Assembly (NCBI RefSeq): GCF_900100955.1
Contig: NZ_FNCC01000008.1
Location: 62,001-126,000, forward strand
DNA length: 64,000 nucleotides
Direction of reading: 5' to 3'
Origin: Lentzea fradiae
GTDB taxonomy: Bacteria; Actinomycetota; Actinomycetes; Mycobacteriales; Pseudonocardiaceae
Part shown: positions 41,541 through 52,675 of the stretch, piece by piece
Layout of the letters: every line of letters begins with the position of its first letter
Position numbering within the stretch: position 1 is the stretch's first letter
The notes under the pieces: generated by a model
Database searches by the model: none
The model's input: the letters and a program-made list of their open reading frames with translations, nothing else
Told to the model about the DNA's origin: nothing
Position numbers and translations under genes: made by a program

Positions 41541-41565
41541 GACCCTCACCTTGAGGTTGAGGGTC
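41541..41565. promoter_or_regulatory. Dyad GACCCTCA-N9-TGAGGGTC
   Basis: Perfect 8-base arms with CCTTGAGGT between them, ending 20 bases upstream of the -35 box. Suited to a dimeric regulator, possibly one of the two MerR proteins of this block. Confidence 0.5.
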
Positions 41566-41585
41566 GACACTCCCCGCGCGTCGCG

Positions 41586-41614
41586 TTGACCTGCCCTCGG
41601 ACCGGTCTTACCGT
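41586..41614 (+). promoter_or_regulatory. Sigma-70-type promoter of the second MerR gene
   Basis: TTGACC (41586-41591), 17 bases, TACCGT (41609-41614), about 90 bases upstream of the start codon. The 315-base gap 41391-41705 holds this promoter and the two preceding sites, and no gene. Confidence 0.65.
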
Positions 41615-41705
41615 CGGATGAGAGTGGACGTCGCCGGTTCGCGCGAGCTGACGTGGCGGCTTGACGGCCATCGAGTTTCGTGGCCGTTCGCGAGGGGAGG
41701 CAGGC

Positions 41706-42272
41706 GTGGTCGAGGAAGCGCCCTTGAGGGCCGGATCCGGGCAGCAGGGTGAACTGTTCCCGGACTCCTCGCTGCCGGACGAGCTCGTCGGGTACCGGGG
41801 TCCCGCCGCGTGTCAGATAGCGGGCATCACGTACCGGCAGCTCGACTACTGGGCCCGCACCGGTCTCGTCGCCCCGACGGTGCGGATGGCGCACGGTTCC
41901 GGCAGCCAGCGGTTGTACTCGTTCAAGGACATCCTGGTCCTCAAGGTCGTGAAGCGGCTGCTGGACACCGGTGTCTCGCTGCAGAACATCAGGGTGGCCG
42001 TCGACCACCTGCGCCGCCGCGGCGTGCAGGACCTCGCGAAGATCACGCTCTTCTCCGACGGCACGACGGTGTACGAGTGCACGTCGCCGGAGGAGGTCGT
42101 CGACCTGCTGCAAGGCGGCCAGGGCGTGTTCGGCATCGCGGTGAGCGGTGCGATGCGCGAGATCAGCGGCACGATCCACGAGTTCCCGTCCGAACGCGCG
42201 GACGGCCTGGAGGTCGCCCCCGCGAGCGAGGACGAGCTGACCCGGCGGCGGCGCGAACGGGCCACCGGCTGA
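41706..42272 (+). CDS. MerR-family regulator (Rv1830-type)
   Basis: 188 residues from GTG 41706 with GGGGAGG upstream. 'GELFPDSSLPDELVGYRGPA' then the winged helix 'CQIAGITYRQLDYWARTGLV' and 'GSGSQRLYSFKDILVLKVVK' match the second MerR gene of the conserved glycine cleavage block in actinobacteria. The C-terminal part ('LFSDGTTVYECTSPEEVVDL') is the family's effector or dimer domain. Target unknown; cell-division and growth control is suspected for orthologues. Confidence 0.9.
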   Translation: MVEEAPLRAGSGQQGELFPDSSLPDELVGYRGPAACQIAGITYRQLDYWARTGLVAPTVRMAHGSGSQRLYSFKDILVLKVVKRLLDTGVSLQNIRVAVDHLRRRGVQDLAKITLFSDGTTVYECTSPEEVVDLLQGGQGVFGIAVSGAMREISGTIHEFPSERADGLEVAPASEDELTRRRRERATG

Positions 42273-42364
42273 GACCTTCGTCCGATCTTCGTGGCCACCC
42301 GGCCACGGTGGGCTGGACGACTGGCAGAAGCGCGGGAGCGGTGCCGCTGCCTAGCGTCTCCGCC

Positions 42365-43327
42365 ATGATCCCCACACCTTCCCGCCAGGCCACCAAGGTT
42401 CTCTCGGAAGCAGTGAAGCGGGCTTCCCGGCTGGGTTTCGGCCGCATCGGCACCGAGAACCTGCTGATCTCCCTCGCGAACTCCCGCGGTCCCGGCCGCA
42501 AGCTCGACGTCCAGTCGCTGTTACCCCAGGCCATGGCCCGCGGGACTACCCACTGGTTCGGTGACGACGGCGGTGTCGCGGAACCGGGCCGCGACGTCAT
42601 GGCGCTGATCCACACCGCCCACCACCACGCGGGCGTCGAAACTCTGCTGCCGGTCAGCGGCGCGCTCGACCGGTGCCTGAGTACCGCGCTTGCCGAAGCA
42701 GGCGACGACGTGCTGACGACGACCCACCTCGCGCTCGCCCTGCTGTCGCTCGACTCGGCGCTGTCCGCGGAGCTGATGACCCTGCGGTACGTGGACGCCG
42801 AGGCAACGGCGCGGGCCGTGCGGGCGGCCTGCGAGCCGGAGGAGTCACCCGCGATGTGGCTGATGCACAAGACCGGGGCGCTGGAGGGCGAGACCGGCGG
42901 CGGGTACGTGAACTGGCTGACGAAGCTCATCGTGCGCGGCCGCGGCCTGGGCAGTCCCGTGCTCACGATCGTCCGCCACGAGGCCGAACGGCACGCCGTC
43001 GCCGCCGGGCGGGAGGACCCCACCGCACGCGACCTGGTCGCCGCCGTGCTGAGCATCGACCACCAGCTCGCCAAGGCGGGCAAGCGGCTCAAGCCGGAGT
43101 TCGCCTCGCGCGGCGCGGAGATCCTGCGCGACGCGGGCGTGGACGTCGCCGCGCTGCCCGTGGTCTCCACCGGCGCCGACGTCGACCGCGCCATCGAGGG
43201 CGCGAAGCTCACCGCGGTCCGCCGCGGGGACGAGGTCGTGGGCACCGAGCACCTGCTCCTCGCGCTGCGCGACGACCCGTTCGACCCGCTGCGCGGCGCG
43301 CTCGCCGGTCTCGGAGCTGAGACGTAG
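42365..43327 (+). CDS. Clp N-domain repeat protein without ATPase
   Basis: 320 residues from ATG 42365, eight bases after a TAGCGT box (leaderless-looking). It consists of about four Clp-N half-repeats: 'TKVLSEAVKRASRLGFGRIG', 'CLSTALAEAGDDVLTTTHLA', 'HEAERHAVAAGREDPTARDL', 'AIEGAKLTAVRRGDEVVGTE'. No Walker motifs. The N-domain of ClpC/ClpA binds adaptors and damaged or arginine-phosphorylated proteins, so a free N-domain protein might modulate Clp proteases. It is inserted between the MerR and gcvP genes, which differs from the mycobacterial order. Confidence 0.82.
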   Translation: MIPTPSRQATKVLSEAVKRASRLGFGRIGTENLLISLANSRGPGRKLDVQSLLPQAMARGTTHWFGDDGGVAEPGRDVMALIHTAHHHAGVETLLPVSGALDRCLSTALAEAGDDVLTTTHLALALLSLDSALSAELMTLRYVDAEATARAVRAACEPEESPAMWLMHKTGALEGETGGGYVNWLTKLIVRGRGLGSPVLTIVRHEAERHAVAAGREDPTARDLVAAVLSIDHQLAKAGKRLKPEFASRGAEILRDAGVDVAALPVVSTGADVDRAIEGAKLTAVRRGDEVVGTEHLLLALRDDPFDPLRGALAGLGAET

Positions 43328-43390
43328 GTCGCGTCTGTGGCGACTGGCGGGGCTGCCTGCGGGTATTCTTCGCGGGTAGTCGCTGAACTC

Positions 43391-43586
43391 AGGCGGGAGA
43401 GACCGGGGCACCGAACCCGGCGCCGAAGGAGCAAGTCCCTCCCCGGGAACCTCTCAGGCATCCAGGACCGCCCGAGCGAGACGCCTCTGGAAAGTGGAGC
43501 CCCGCGAGGGGGTCCCGCCGACGGTGAAAGCCCGCTGCCACAGCGGGTGAACCTCTCAGGCGCCCTTCGGGGTACGGACAGAGCGG
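43391..43586 (+). ncRNA. Tandem glycine riboswitch upstream of gcvP
   Basis: Two consecutive glycine aptamers. The first has GGGAGAGACC, GCCGAAGGAGCAAG and AACCTCTCAGGCA; the second has CTCTGGAAAG, GCCGACGGTGAAA, AACCTCTCAGGC and GGACAGAG. The paired AACCTCTCAGG motifs and the CTCT/AGAG closing pairs are diagnostic. gcvP starts 46 bases downstream, where glycine binding should allow expression. Confidence 0.93.
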
Positions 43587-43631
43587 GGAGGGCGCCAGGA
43601 CACGTGTGCCCGCAGCCCCCGGAGGCGTTTG

Positions 43632-46523
<2,892 letters not shown>

Positions 46524-46535
46524 GCCGGCTCACGG

Positions 46536-46569
46536 GGGAACGGGCGCACTCGGGGGTGCGCCCGTTCCC
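46536..46569. terminator. Bidirectional terminator after gcvP
   Basis: Perfect 14-base stem GGGAACGGGCGCAC/GTGCGCCCGTTCCC with a six-base loop, between the gcvP stop (46523) and the stop of the convergent small gene (46576). Confidence 0.92.
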
Positions 46570-46575
46570 GGCTTC

Positions 46576-46758
46576 TCAGGCCCCGTTGGGGCAGGCCGGG
46601 TCGCCGCAGTCCTCGTCCTCGCGGGCACCCGGCTTCACGACGTCGTGCTCGAACGCGAGGTGGAAGCAGTCCGGGTGCATCCGCTCGAACAGCTCGAAGT
46701 CCTCCCGGTCGAGCTCCACTGGTTCACCGCACCGCTGACACAGTTGTTCGTCCGACAC
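46576..46758 (-). CDS. Small cysteine-rich (zinc knuckle-like) protein
   Basis: 60 residues from GTG 46758. CQRC, then H-P-D-C-F-H, then C-GDPAC near the end provide five cysteines and two histidines, suited to one zinc site. Acidic overall. It resembles short conserved proteins of Pseudonocardiales without assigned function. It lies 30 bases downstream of the isomerase-family gene on the same strand. Confidence 0.65.
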   Translation of the reverse strand: MSDEQLCQRCGEPVELDREDFELFERMHPDCFHLAFEHDVVKPGAREDEDCGDPACPNGA

Positions 46759-46788
46759 GCGCCAGATCGTCTCACCCGCGACGGCGAG

Positions 46789-47448
46789 CTACTCCTCGAA
46801 CGGCTCCGCGCGAAGGCGTCCGGACAACGCCAGCGAGGAGATCCACACGTCCGGATCGCCCTCCCAGTCCAGCGCCCGGATCTGGTCGGCCGACCGGCGC
46901 CCGCCGATGGCCCGCAGCAGCTCGAACGACGTCGTGCGCACCGTCCCGGCGGGGTCGCCGTGGCCGAGCACCCGGTCGCCGTGCTCCAGCACGACCCGCA
47001 GCGCGGGCACGTCGTTCTCCCGCATCCGCTGGTCGATCTCCTGCAACGGTCGCACCAGCGCGGCCCGCACCTCGACGCCACCGCGGTCGCCGGGCACGCC
47101 CAGAGCCGTGCGGAGGTCGTGCTCGTGCGCGACCACCTCGGACACGAGCACCGGCCCCAGCGGGGAGTCGAACAGCGGCTCCGCCCGCTCCAGGTTCGCG
47201 TCCCACTCGGCGAACGCGTCCTCCAGCGAGTTGCCCCGGCGGTCGCGCACCTGCCGTTCGCCCCACTCGCCCGACTCCACCCCGTCGGACCGGTGGTCGG
47301 CGAAGTCGCGCAGACCACCGGCGAGGTGCGCCACCACGTCCTTGACCGACCAGCCGGGCGTCGCCGCCACCGGGGTGTGCGGGTCGGCGTGCGCGACCAG
47401 CGCGGTGATCCGCTGCTTGGCCGCGAGGTAGGTGGGGGCGTTGGTCAT
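46789..47448 (-). CDS. Maleylpyruvate isomerase/DinB-like mycothiol-dependent family protein
   Basis: 219 residues from ATG 47448. The N-terminal four-helix metal-binding part is recognisable: 'TPVAATPGWSVKDVVAHLAG' with metal-ligand His in VVAHLAG and a second in 'VSEVVAHEHDLRTALG'. This TIGR03083-type family includes mycothiol-dependent enzymes. Substrate unknown. It is four bases downstream of the DUF3224 gene, so the two probably form an operon under the WYL regulator operator. Confidence 0.82.
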   Translation of the reverse strand: MTNAPTYLAAKQRITALVAHADPHTPVAATPGWSVKDVVAHLAGGLRDFADHRSDGVESGEWGERQVRDRRGNSLEDAFAEWDANLERAEPLFDSPLGPVLVSEVVAHEHDLRTALGVPGDRGGVEVRAALVRPLQEIDQRMRENDVPALRVVLEHGDRVLGHGDPAGTVRTTSFELLRAIGGRRSADQIRALDWEGDPDVWISSLALSGRLRAEPFEE

Positions 47449-47452
47449 CGGC

Positions 47453-47830
47453 TCAGACCTCGTACTCCAGCGCATAGGTGCCGCTGCCATCCTCCGCCCA
47501 CTCGATCGTCACCGCACCTTTGGCGTTCCGGTAGCGCCCGGTGCCGTCGACGACCTCGACCGAACCCTCCACCGAGGACCGGTAGGCGCCGACGTGCCGC
47601 AGCACCAGCGATCCCTCGTCCGTGACGACCTCCTCGATCGCGGTCGTCCACGCCACGTCGTCGGCGTAGTACATGAGGTACCGGCAGCTGCCGGTACCGC
47701 TGACGTCACCGCTGTAGGAGAACTCGACGTGCGCCTCGGTCAGCTTGCGCCCCTCGACCTCCTGGTAGGGACGGCCGTCCCAGGTCTTCTCGTCCCAGCT
47801 CTTCACCGCGATCGTTCCCGTTGCCTTCAT
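47453..47830 (-). CDS. DUF3224 protein
   Basis: 125 residues from ATG 47830. Small beta-barrel pattern of DUF3224 ('MKATGTIAVKSWDEKTWDGR', 'RLVLRHVGAYRSS-like' strands, 'VVDGTGRYRNAKGAVTIEWA'), related to allene-oxide-cyclase-like folds. Function unknown. It is divergent from the WYL regulator across a 49-base gap with an operator dyad, so it is probably that regulator's target. Confidence 0.85.
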   Translation of the reverse strand: MKATGTIAVKSWDEKTWDGRPYQEVEGRKLTEAHVEFSYSGDVSGTGSCRYLMYYADDVAWTTAIEEVVTDEGSLVLRHVGAYRSSVEGSVEVVDGTGRYRNAKGAVTIEWAEDGSGTYALEYEV

Positions 47831-47853
47831 GGGGACCACTGTGCTGGCAATTC

Positions 47854-47870
47854 CTGACAGTTCGTGTCAG
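47854..47870. promoter_or_regulatory. Operator dyad CTGACA-N5-TGTCAG
   Basis: Perfect 6-base arms in the 49-base gap between the divergent DUF3224 and WYL regulator genes, ten bases before the regulator's GTG. Probably the autoregulatory site. Confidence 0.6.
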
Positions 47871-47879
47871 GTTGGGGCG

Positions 47880-48851
47880 GTGAAGTCCAGCCGCCTGCTC
47901 CAGGTGCTCCTGCTCCTCCAGTCGAGGGGCCGGATGACGGCCGACGAGCTCGCCGCCGAGCTGGAGGTCTCGCCGCGCACGGTCTACCGCGACATCGACT
48001 CGCTGAGCGCCGCGGGCGTCCCCGTCTACGGCGACCGTGGCCCGTCCGGCGGCTACCGGCTGCTCGACGGCTACCGCACCCGCCTCACCGGGCTCACCTC
48101 CGGCGAGGCGCGGTCGCTGTTCCTCGCCGGGCTGCCCGGTCCCGCCGCCGAGCTGGGGCTCGCCGAGTTCGCCGCCGCCGCGCAGCTCAAGCTCCTCGCC
48201 GCGCTGCCGGCCGGGCTGCGCGACCAGGCCGAGCAGATCCGCCGCCGCTTCCACCTCGACACCCCGTCGTGGTTCCGCGGCGACGAGCCCGCCGAGCACC
48301 TGGCCGCGATCGCCGGCGCCGTCTGGGAGCAGCACCGCGTGCGGATGACGTACCTGCGCTGGGGCAACGAGGTCGTGGAACGCGAGACCGACCCGTACGG
48401 CCTGGTCCTCAAGGCGGGCACCTGGTACTTCGTCGGCAGTGGCCGCACCTACCGGGTGTCCCGCGTCCAGCGCCTGGAGGTCACCGGGGAGACGTTCGAC
48501 CGTCCCGCGGACTTCGACCTCGCCCGGTACTGGGCGGAGTGGTCCGAACGGTTCGAGGCCCGCATGTACGGCGAGCGCGTCACCGTCCGGATGTCCGCCG
48601 CGGGGCTCGCGAAGGCCCAGTACCTGCTGAGCGGCCACCAGGCGCGGGTCATCCGGGAGAGGGCGCCGCGGCCGGGCGAGGAGTTCGGCTTCCCGACCGA
48701 GTCGGCCCGGCACGCCCTGGCCGACCTGCTCAAGTTCGGCGCGGACGTGGAGGTCCTCGCGCCGGCGGAGCTGCGTCGTGAGCTGGTCGAAACACTGGAG
48801 GCGATGCAGGACGTCTACAACGGTGCGAAGCTACCCGCATGGTTCCGCTGA
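47880..48851 (+). CDS. HTH-WYL (YafY-type) transcriptional regulator
   Basis: 323 residues from GTG 47880. HTH_11 at the N-terminus ('RLLQVLLLLQSRGRMTADEL', 'EVSPRTVYRDIDSLSAAGVP'), then the WYL ligand domain ('VVERETDPYGLVLKAGTWYF', 'RTYRVSRVQRLEV') and WCX end. Such proteins repress neighbouring small-enzyme genes such as DUF3224/DinB families. Overlaps the next gene by 13 bases. Confidence 0.9.
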   Translation: MKSSRLLQVLLLLQSRGRMTADELAAELEVSPRTVYRDIDSLSAAGVPVYGDRGPSGGYRLLDGYRTRLTGLTSGEARSLFLAGLPGPAAELGLAEFAAAAQLKLLAALPAGLRDQAEQIRRRFHLDTPSWFRGDEPAEHLAAIAGAVWEQHRVRMTYLRWGNEVVERETDPYGLVLKAGTWYFVGSGRTYRVSRVQRLEVTGETFDRPADFDLARYWAEWSERFEARMYGERVTVRMSAAGLAKAQYLLSGHQARVIRERAPRPGEEFGFPTESARHALADLLKFGADVEVLAPAELRRELVETLEAMQDVYNGAKLPAWFR

Positions 48852-49651
48852 TCTCGTTGAACAACGGAGTACGGATCCCCCAACTCGGCTTCGGCGTCTT
48901 CCAGGTGCCGGAGGACCAGGTGGCCGGTGCGGTCACGACCGCCCTCGAGGCGGGCTACCGCAGCATCGACACGGCCGCCGCCTACCGCAACGAGTCCGGC
49001 GTCGGCGACGCGACCGCCGGCGTCCCCGACGTGTTCATCACGACCAAGCTGGGGAACTCCGACCAGGGCTACGACTCGACGCTGCGCGCGTTCGACGCGA
49101 GCATGGGCCGGCTGCGCCGCGACGTGCTGGACCTCTACCTCATCCACTGGCCGACTCCCGCACGCGACCTGTACGCCGAGACGTGGCGCGCGCTGGAACA
49201 GCTCCACGCCGACGGCCGGGTGCGCGCCATCGGCGTCTCCAACTTCCACACGGCGCACCTGCAGCGGCTGTTCGACGAGTTCCCGACCACCCCGGCGGTG
49301 AACCAGATCGAGCTGCACCCGTTGCTGCAGCAGAAGGAGATGCGCAAGGTCCACGCCACCCATCGCATCGTCACCGAGGCGTGGTCGCCGCTGGCGCAGG
49401 GCGCGCTGCTGCGCAACCCCGACCTGACCGCGCTGGCCGACAAGTACGGCAAGACCCCGGCGCAGATCGTGCTGCGCTGGCACGTCCAGTCGGGCATCGT
49501 CGTGATCCCGAAGTCCGTCACCCCGTACCGGGTGAAGGAGAACATCGACATCTTCGACTTCGAGCTGGCCCCCGACGACATGACGGTCATCGACGAGCTC
49601 GACAACGGCACCCGCACCGGCCCGGACCCCGACGAGTTCAACGACGCCTGA
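48839..49651 (+). CDS. Aldo/keto reductase
   Basis: 270 residues. Catalytic tetrad of the AKR5-type: Asp and Tyr in 'SIDTAAAYRNESGVG', Lys in 'FITTKLG', His in 'LYLIHWPTP'. NADPH-binding end 'IVVIPKSVTPYRVKENIDIF'. The segment after NESGVG is a few residues shorter than usual. It reduces aldehydes or ketones, such as 2,5-diketogluconate-type or methylglyoxal substrates; actual substrate unknown. The ATG lies within the end of the regulator gene, suggesting coupling. Confidence 0.92.
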   Translation: MVPLISLNNGVRIPQLGFGVFQVPEDQVAGAVTTALEAGYRSIDTAAAYRNESGVGDATAGVPDVFITTKLGNSDQGYDSTLRAFDASMGRLRRDVLDLYLIHWPTPARDLYAETWRALEQLHADGRVRAIGVSNFHTAHLQRLFDEFPTTPAVNQIELHPLLQQKEMRKVHATHRIVTEAWSPLAQGALLRNPDLTALADKYGKTPAQIVLRWHVQSGIVVIPKSVTPYRVKENIDIFDFELAPDDMTVIDELDNGTRTGPDPDEFNDA

Positions 49652-50807
49652 GCAGGTCCTCCACCAGATCCGCCGCCACGGCCGCGCCACCGGCCGCCCT
49701 GATGTCCCGCCCGAGCGCGCGGGCACGTTCCCGGTGGCGCGGCTCCGAGAGCACCCGGTCGACGGCCTTCCCGAGGTCGGTCGGCCGCTTCTTCACGATC
49801 CCGGCGCCCGACTGCGCGACCCGCCGCGCCACCTGCGGCTTGTCCAGCGCCCCCGGCACCACCACGAGCGGCACACCGGCCTCCAGTGCGGCGAGCACCC
49901 CGCCCCACCCGCCGTTGGTGATCATCACGTCGGTGCGCGCCAGCAGCAGGTCGTGGGGGATGAACGCGGCCACCCGCACGTTGTCCGGCACCGGCCCCAG
50001 GACTTCCGGCGGCGCACCGCCGGTGGTGCAGACGACCAGCGCGTCGTGCCCGGCGAGCGCCTCGACCGCGGGTCTGAGCAGGTCGCCCGCCCCGGTCTCC
50101 AGCGTCCCCTGGGTCACGTGCACGACGGTCCTGCCGTCGAGGTCGCCCCACCACTCGGGCGTGGCCGCGGACGGCGGTGTCGTCAGCCGCCCGACGAACC
50201 GCACCTGCGGCGGCGTCCGCGCGGGCTCCAGCGCCGGAACCCCCTGCGCCACCACGAGGTCCGGCGAGTAGAACGCCTCCAGCGCACCGGCCTTCGGCCC
50301 CAGCCCCGCCTCCGCGCGCATCCGGTTGAACATCGGGTCGGCCGTGAACGTCGACAGCGCCCGCAGCAGCGACCCGCTGGTGACGAGCGGCGTCACCGCG
50401 ACCGTCGCCCACGGCACCTGCCGCAGCTCGGCCGCCATCGCCGCCCCGAACGCCAGGTGGTCGGTGACGACGAGGTCGAACTCGGTCGCCAGCACGTCCC
50501 GCGCCTGGGCGGCGCCCGTGCCCACCAGCACGTCGCGGACGTTGGCGAGGTTGGCCCGCACGCCCTTGCCGTCGCCGACGGCGGGGAAGGTCTCGGCCAG
50601 CCGGGCGTCGTCGAAGTCCCGCGACCAGGGCAGCTGCTCGACGTCCCCGAACAGGTGCCGGTACTTGGCCCCCGTGTGCACCACGACGTCGTGACCGCGC
50701 GCGACGAGCTCGTGCGACAGCGCGGCCATCGGGTGGGCATGACCGGCGAACGGCAGCGATGCCAGCAAGATCCGGGCGGGGTCCACGTGGTGCGAAACGA
50801 GCGACAC
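49638..50807 (-). CDS. MGT-family (GT1) glycosyltransferase
   Basis: 389 residues from GTG 50807 (GTG 50798 possible). GT-B fold: N-terminal 'ILLASLPFAGHAHPMAALSH', C-terminal nucleotide-sugar block 'VVHVTQGTLETGAGDLLRPA', 'DVMITNGGWGGVLAALEAGV', 'PLVVVPGALDKPQVARRVAQ'. This is the macrolide/calicheamicin-type glycosyltransferase group that decorates or inactivates natural products. No biosynthetic cluster surrounds it, so self-resistance or detoxification is a reasonable guess. Converges on the reductase gene (14-base overlap). Confidence 0.9.
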   Translation of the reverse strand: MSLVSHHVDPARILLASLPFAGHAHPMAALSHELVARGHDVVVHTGAKYRHLFGDVEQLPWSRDFDDARLAETFPAVGDGKGVRANLANVRDVLVGTGAAQARDVLATEFDLVVTDHLAFGAAMAAELRQVPWATVAVTPLVTSGSLLRALSTFTADPMFNRMRAEAGLGPKAGALEAFYSPDLVVAQGVPALEPARTPPQVRFVGRLTTPPSAATPEWWGDLDGRTVVHVTQGTLETGAGDLLRPAVEALAGHDALVVCTTGGAPPEVLGPVPDNVRVAAFIPHDLLLARTDVMITNGGWGGVLAALEAGVPLVVVPGALDKPQVARRVAQSGAGIVKKRPTDLGKAVDRVLSEPRHRERARALGRDIRAAGGAAVAADLVEDLLRRR

Positions 50808-50904
50808 ACCACCGTGGTTCCCTACGGCCGCGCTACACACACACGGGCCTGGCCGGGTACCCCCAAAATCAATTCTAGTGGCGAGGTCCGACAAAGATCG
50901 CGCG

Positions 50905-52611
50905 TCAGCCGTTCGTCGACAGCACCTGGCCGAGCGCGGTCTCCACGCCGTCCACGTTCTCCACCACCGACACCGAACCGCCGGTGATCTGCGCGATCTC
51001 GGTCAGCGCCGCCTTGTCCACCTCGTCGCCGATCGCGATGAAGCTGACCGCGAGGTCCGTCCCGTGCAGCCGCGACTTCAGCTCGTCGAGGTCGATGCCG
51101 CCGTCGGACGGGCTGTCGGTGATCACCACGACCCGGTTGATCCGCCCCGCCACGTAGCCGTCGTGCGCGGCCTCGTAGCAGGCCGCGAGCGCGGAGTAGA
51201 GCTGCGAGCCCTCGCTGGTCTTGAGGCCGTCGACGGCCCGCCGCAGCGCGTCGCGCTTCTCCGCCACGGGACCGGTGCCGACGAGCTGCCGGTACGGCTT
51301 GGCGCCGTCGAGGGACCGCGCGAACTCCCACAGCCCGAACGAGCCGGACACCGACCTGTCGACCTGGCCGCGCAGGGCCGCCTTCACCTTGTCCAGCCGG
51401 GGTTTCATCGACGTCGACACGTCCGCCAGCACCGTCACGACCTGGCCGCCGCGGTCCGCGGACGCCCACGCCGAGGAGATCTGCTGCGTCGTCGTCGCGT
51501 CGGCGGGCACCAGGTGCTCGGTCACGGCGGGCCAGGACACGCCGGGCGACGGCGTCGGGCGGTCCTGAGTGGACTCCACCCGCAGGCCGCCGCCCGCCAG
51601 GATCTTCTGCGACCCCGGTTCGGTCATGAACTCGCGGAACGCCTGCGCCGCACGGACCTCCGCCTCGCCGACCTCGGGTCCGCCGAGCGGCACGTACGGG
51701 AAGTCCGCCACCGGTGCCGGTCCCGCGGGCAGCACGCCCACGAGCGGCTTCGACGGGGCGTCCTTGCCCGTGTTGTGCCGGAACAGGTCCACTTCGGACA
51801 CCGGCGTCACGGAGAAGCCCGCCGCGTTCACCGTCGCGCTGTCACCCAGGCGCCGCAACGCGTCGCGGGTCGTCGCCGGCACCTCCGGCGGCACGGCGGC
51901 CGCGAGCTTCGTCAGCTTCGCCTTCGCCGCCTCCGAGCCGAGCGACTCCGCCGTCACCGGACCCGTGCCGTCGGCCAGCGCGGACTGGATCGCGAGCGCG
52001 GAGGCCGTGTTCGTGGCCGGGTCGGGCATGGCGACGCTGAACCGGCCCCAGTCCGTGCCGAACTTCGTCCAGTCGGTGACGTCGGGCATCTCGGTCCAGC
52101 GGAAGTCCTTGAGCACCGGCGCCGCGGCCTCGGGGGCGGCGAGCAGCACGGGGGAGGTGCCGACGGACTTCGGGGCCGACCCGACCAGCTTCGCGTCGAG
52201 CGCCGAGAGCCGGGTGGCCCACAGCGTCGAGTCGGGCACCCACGCGTGCGGCCGCTGGCCGAGCTTCTCCTCGTCCCACGTCGTGGTGAGGCCGTCCAGG
52301 ACCATCGACGAGTCGGCGGAGACCACCTCGATCGCGATGCAGTGGTCGTAGACGACGGGCCTGGTCGCGGCATAGGCGCGCGCGACGTCCGCCACGGCCT
52401 CCGCGATGCTCGGCGTGGCCGAGACGCGCAGCACCGAGTCGCCCTCGCTGCAGTTCTGCGCGAGCGCCTGCGACCGCTTGTTCAGCACGTCACCGGCCCA
52501 CGCCAGCACCGCCCAGCCGAGGCCGATCAGCACGACGAACACGACGATCAGCACAGGCCACTTGGCGATCCCGCGACGCACCTTCGCCCGCAGCGCGCGG
52601 TGTCGAGACAT
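50905..52611 (-). CDS. Membrane-anchored substrate-binding plus VWA-domain protein
   Basis: 568 residues. One N-terminal TM anchor ('WPVLIVVFVVLIGLGWAVLA'), an extracytoplasmic solute-binding-protein-type domain (about 60-350: 'RVSATPSIAEAVADVARAYA', 'VFSVAMPDPATNT-like' region) and a C-terminal VWA domain with intact MIDAS 'VTVLADVSTSMKPRLDKVKA' and 'RVVVITDSPSDGG'. The actinobacterial 'substrate-binding and VWA domain' family; role unknown, perhaps metal-dependent adhesion or ligand presentation. Monocistronic. Confidence 0.87.
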   Translation of the reverse strand: MSRHRALRAKVRRGIAKWPVLIVVFVVLIGLGWAVLAWAGDVLNKRSQALAQNCSEGDSVLRVSATPSIAEAVADVARAYAATRPVVYDHCIAIEVVSADSSMVLDGLTTTWDEEKLGQRPHAWVPDSTLWATRLSALDAKLVGSAPKSVGTSPVLLAAPEAAAPVLKDFRWTEMPDVTDWTKFGTDWGRFSVAMPDPATNTASALAIQSALADGTGPVTAESLGSEAAKAKLTKLAAAVPPEVPATTRDALRRLGDSATVNAAGFSVTPVSEVDLFRHNTGKDAPSKPLVGVLPAGPAPVADFPYVPLGGPEVGEAEVRAAQAFREFMTEPGSQKILAGGGLRVESTQDRPTPSPGVSWPAVTEHLVPADATTTQQISSAWASADRGGQVVTVLADVSTSMKPRLDKVKAALRGQVDRSVSGSFGLWEFARSLDGAKPYRQLVGTGPVAEKRDALRRAVDGLKTSEGSQLYSALAACYEAAHDGYVAGRINRVVVITDSPSDGGIDLDELKSRLHGTDLAVSFIAIGDEVDKAALTEIAQITGGSVSVVENVDGVETALGQVLSTNG

Positions 52612-52675
52612 CGATCCCTCACAACTACTCAGCGGCCCCCGACGACCAGCGAGTCACGCTAACAGGTGAACCTCG

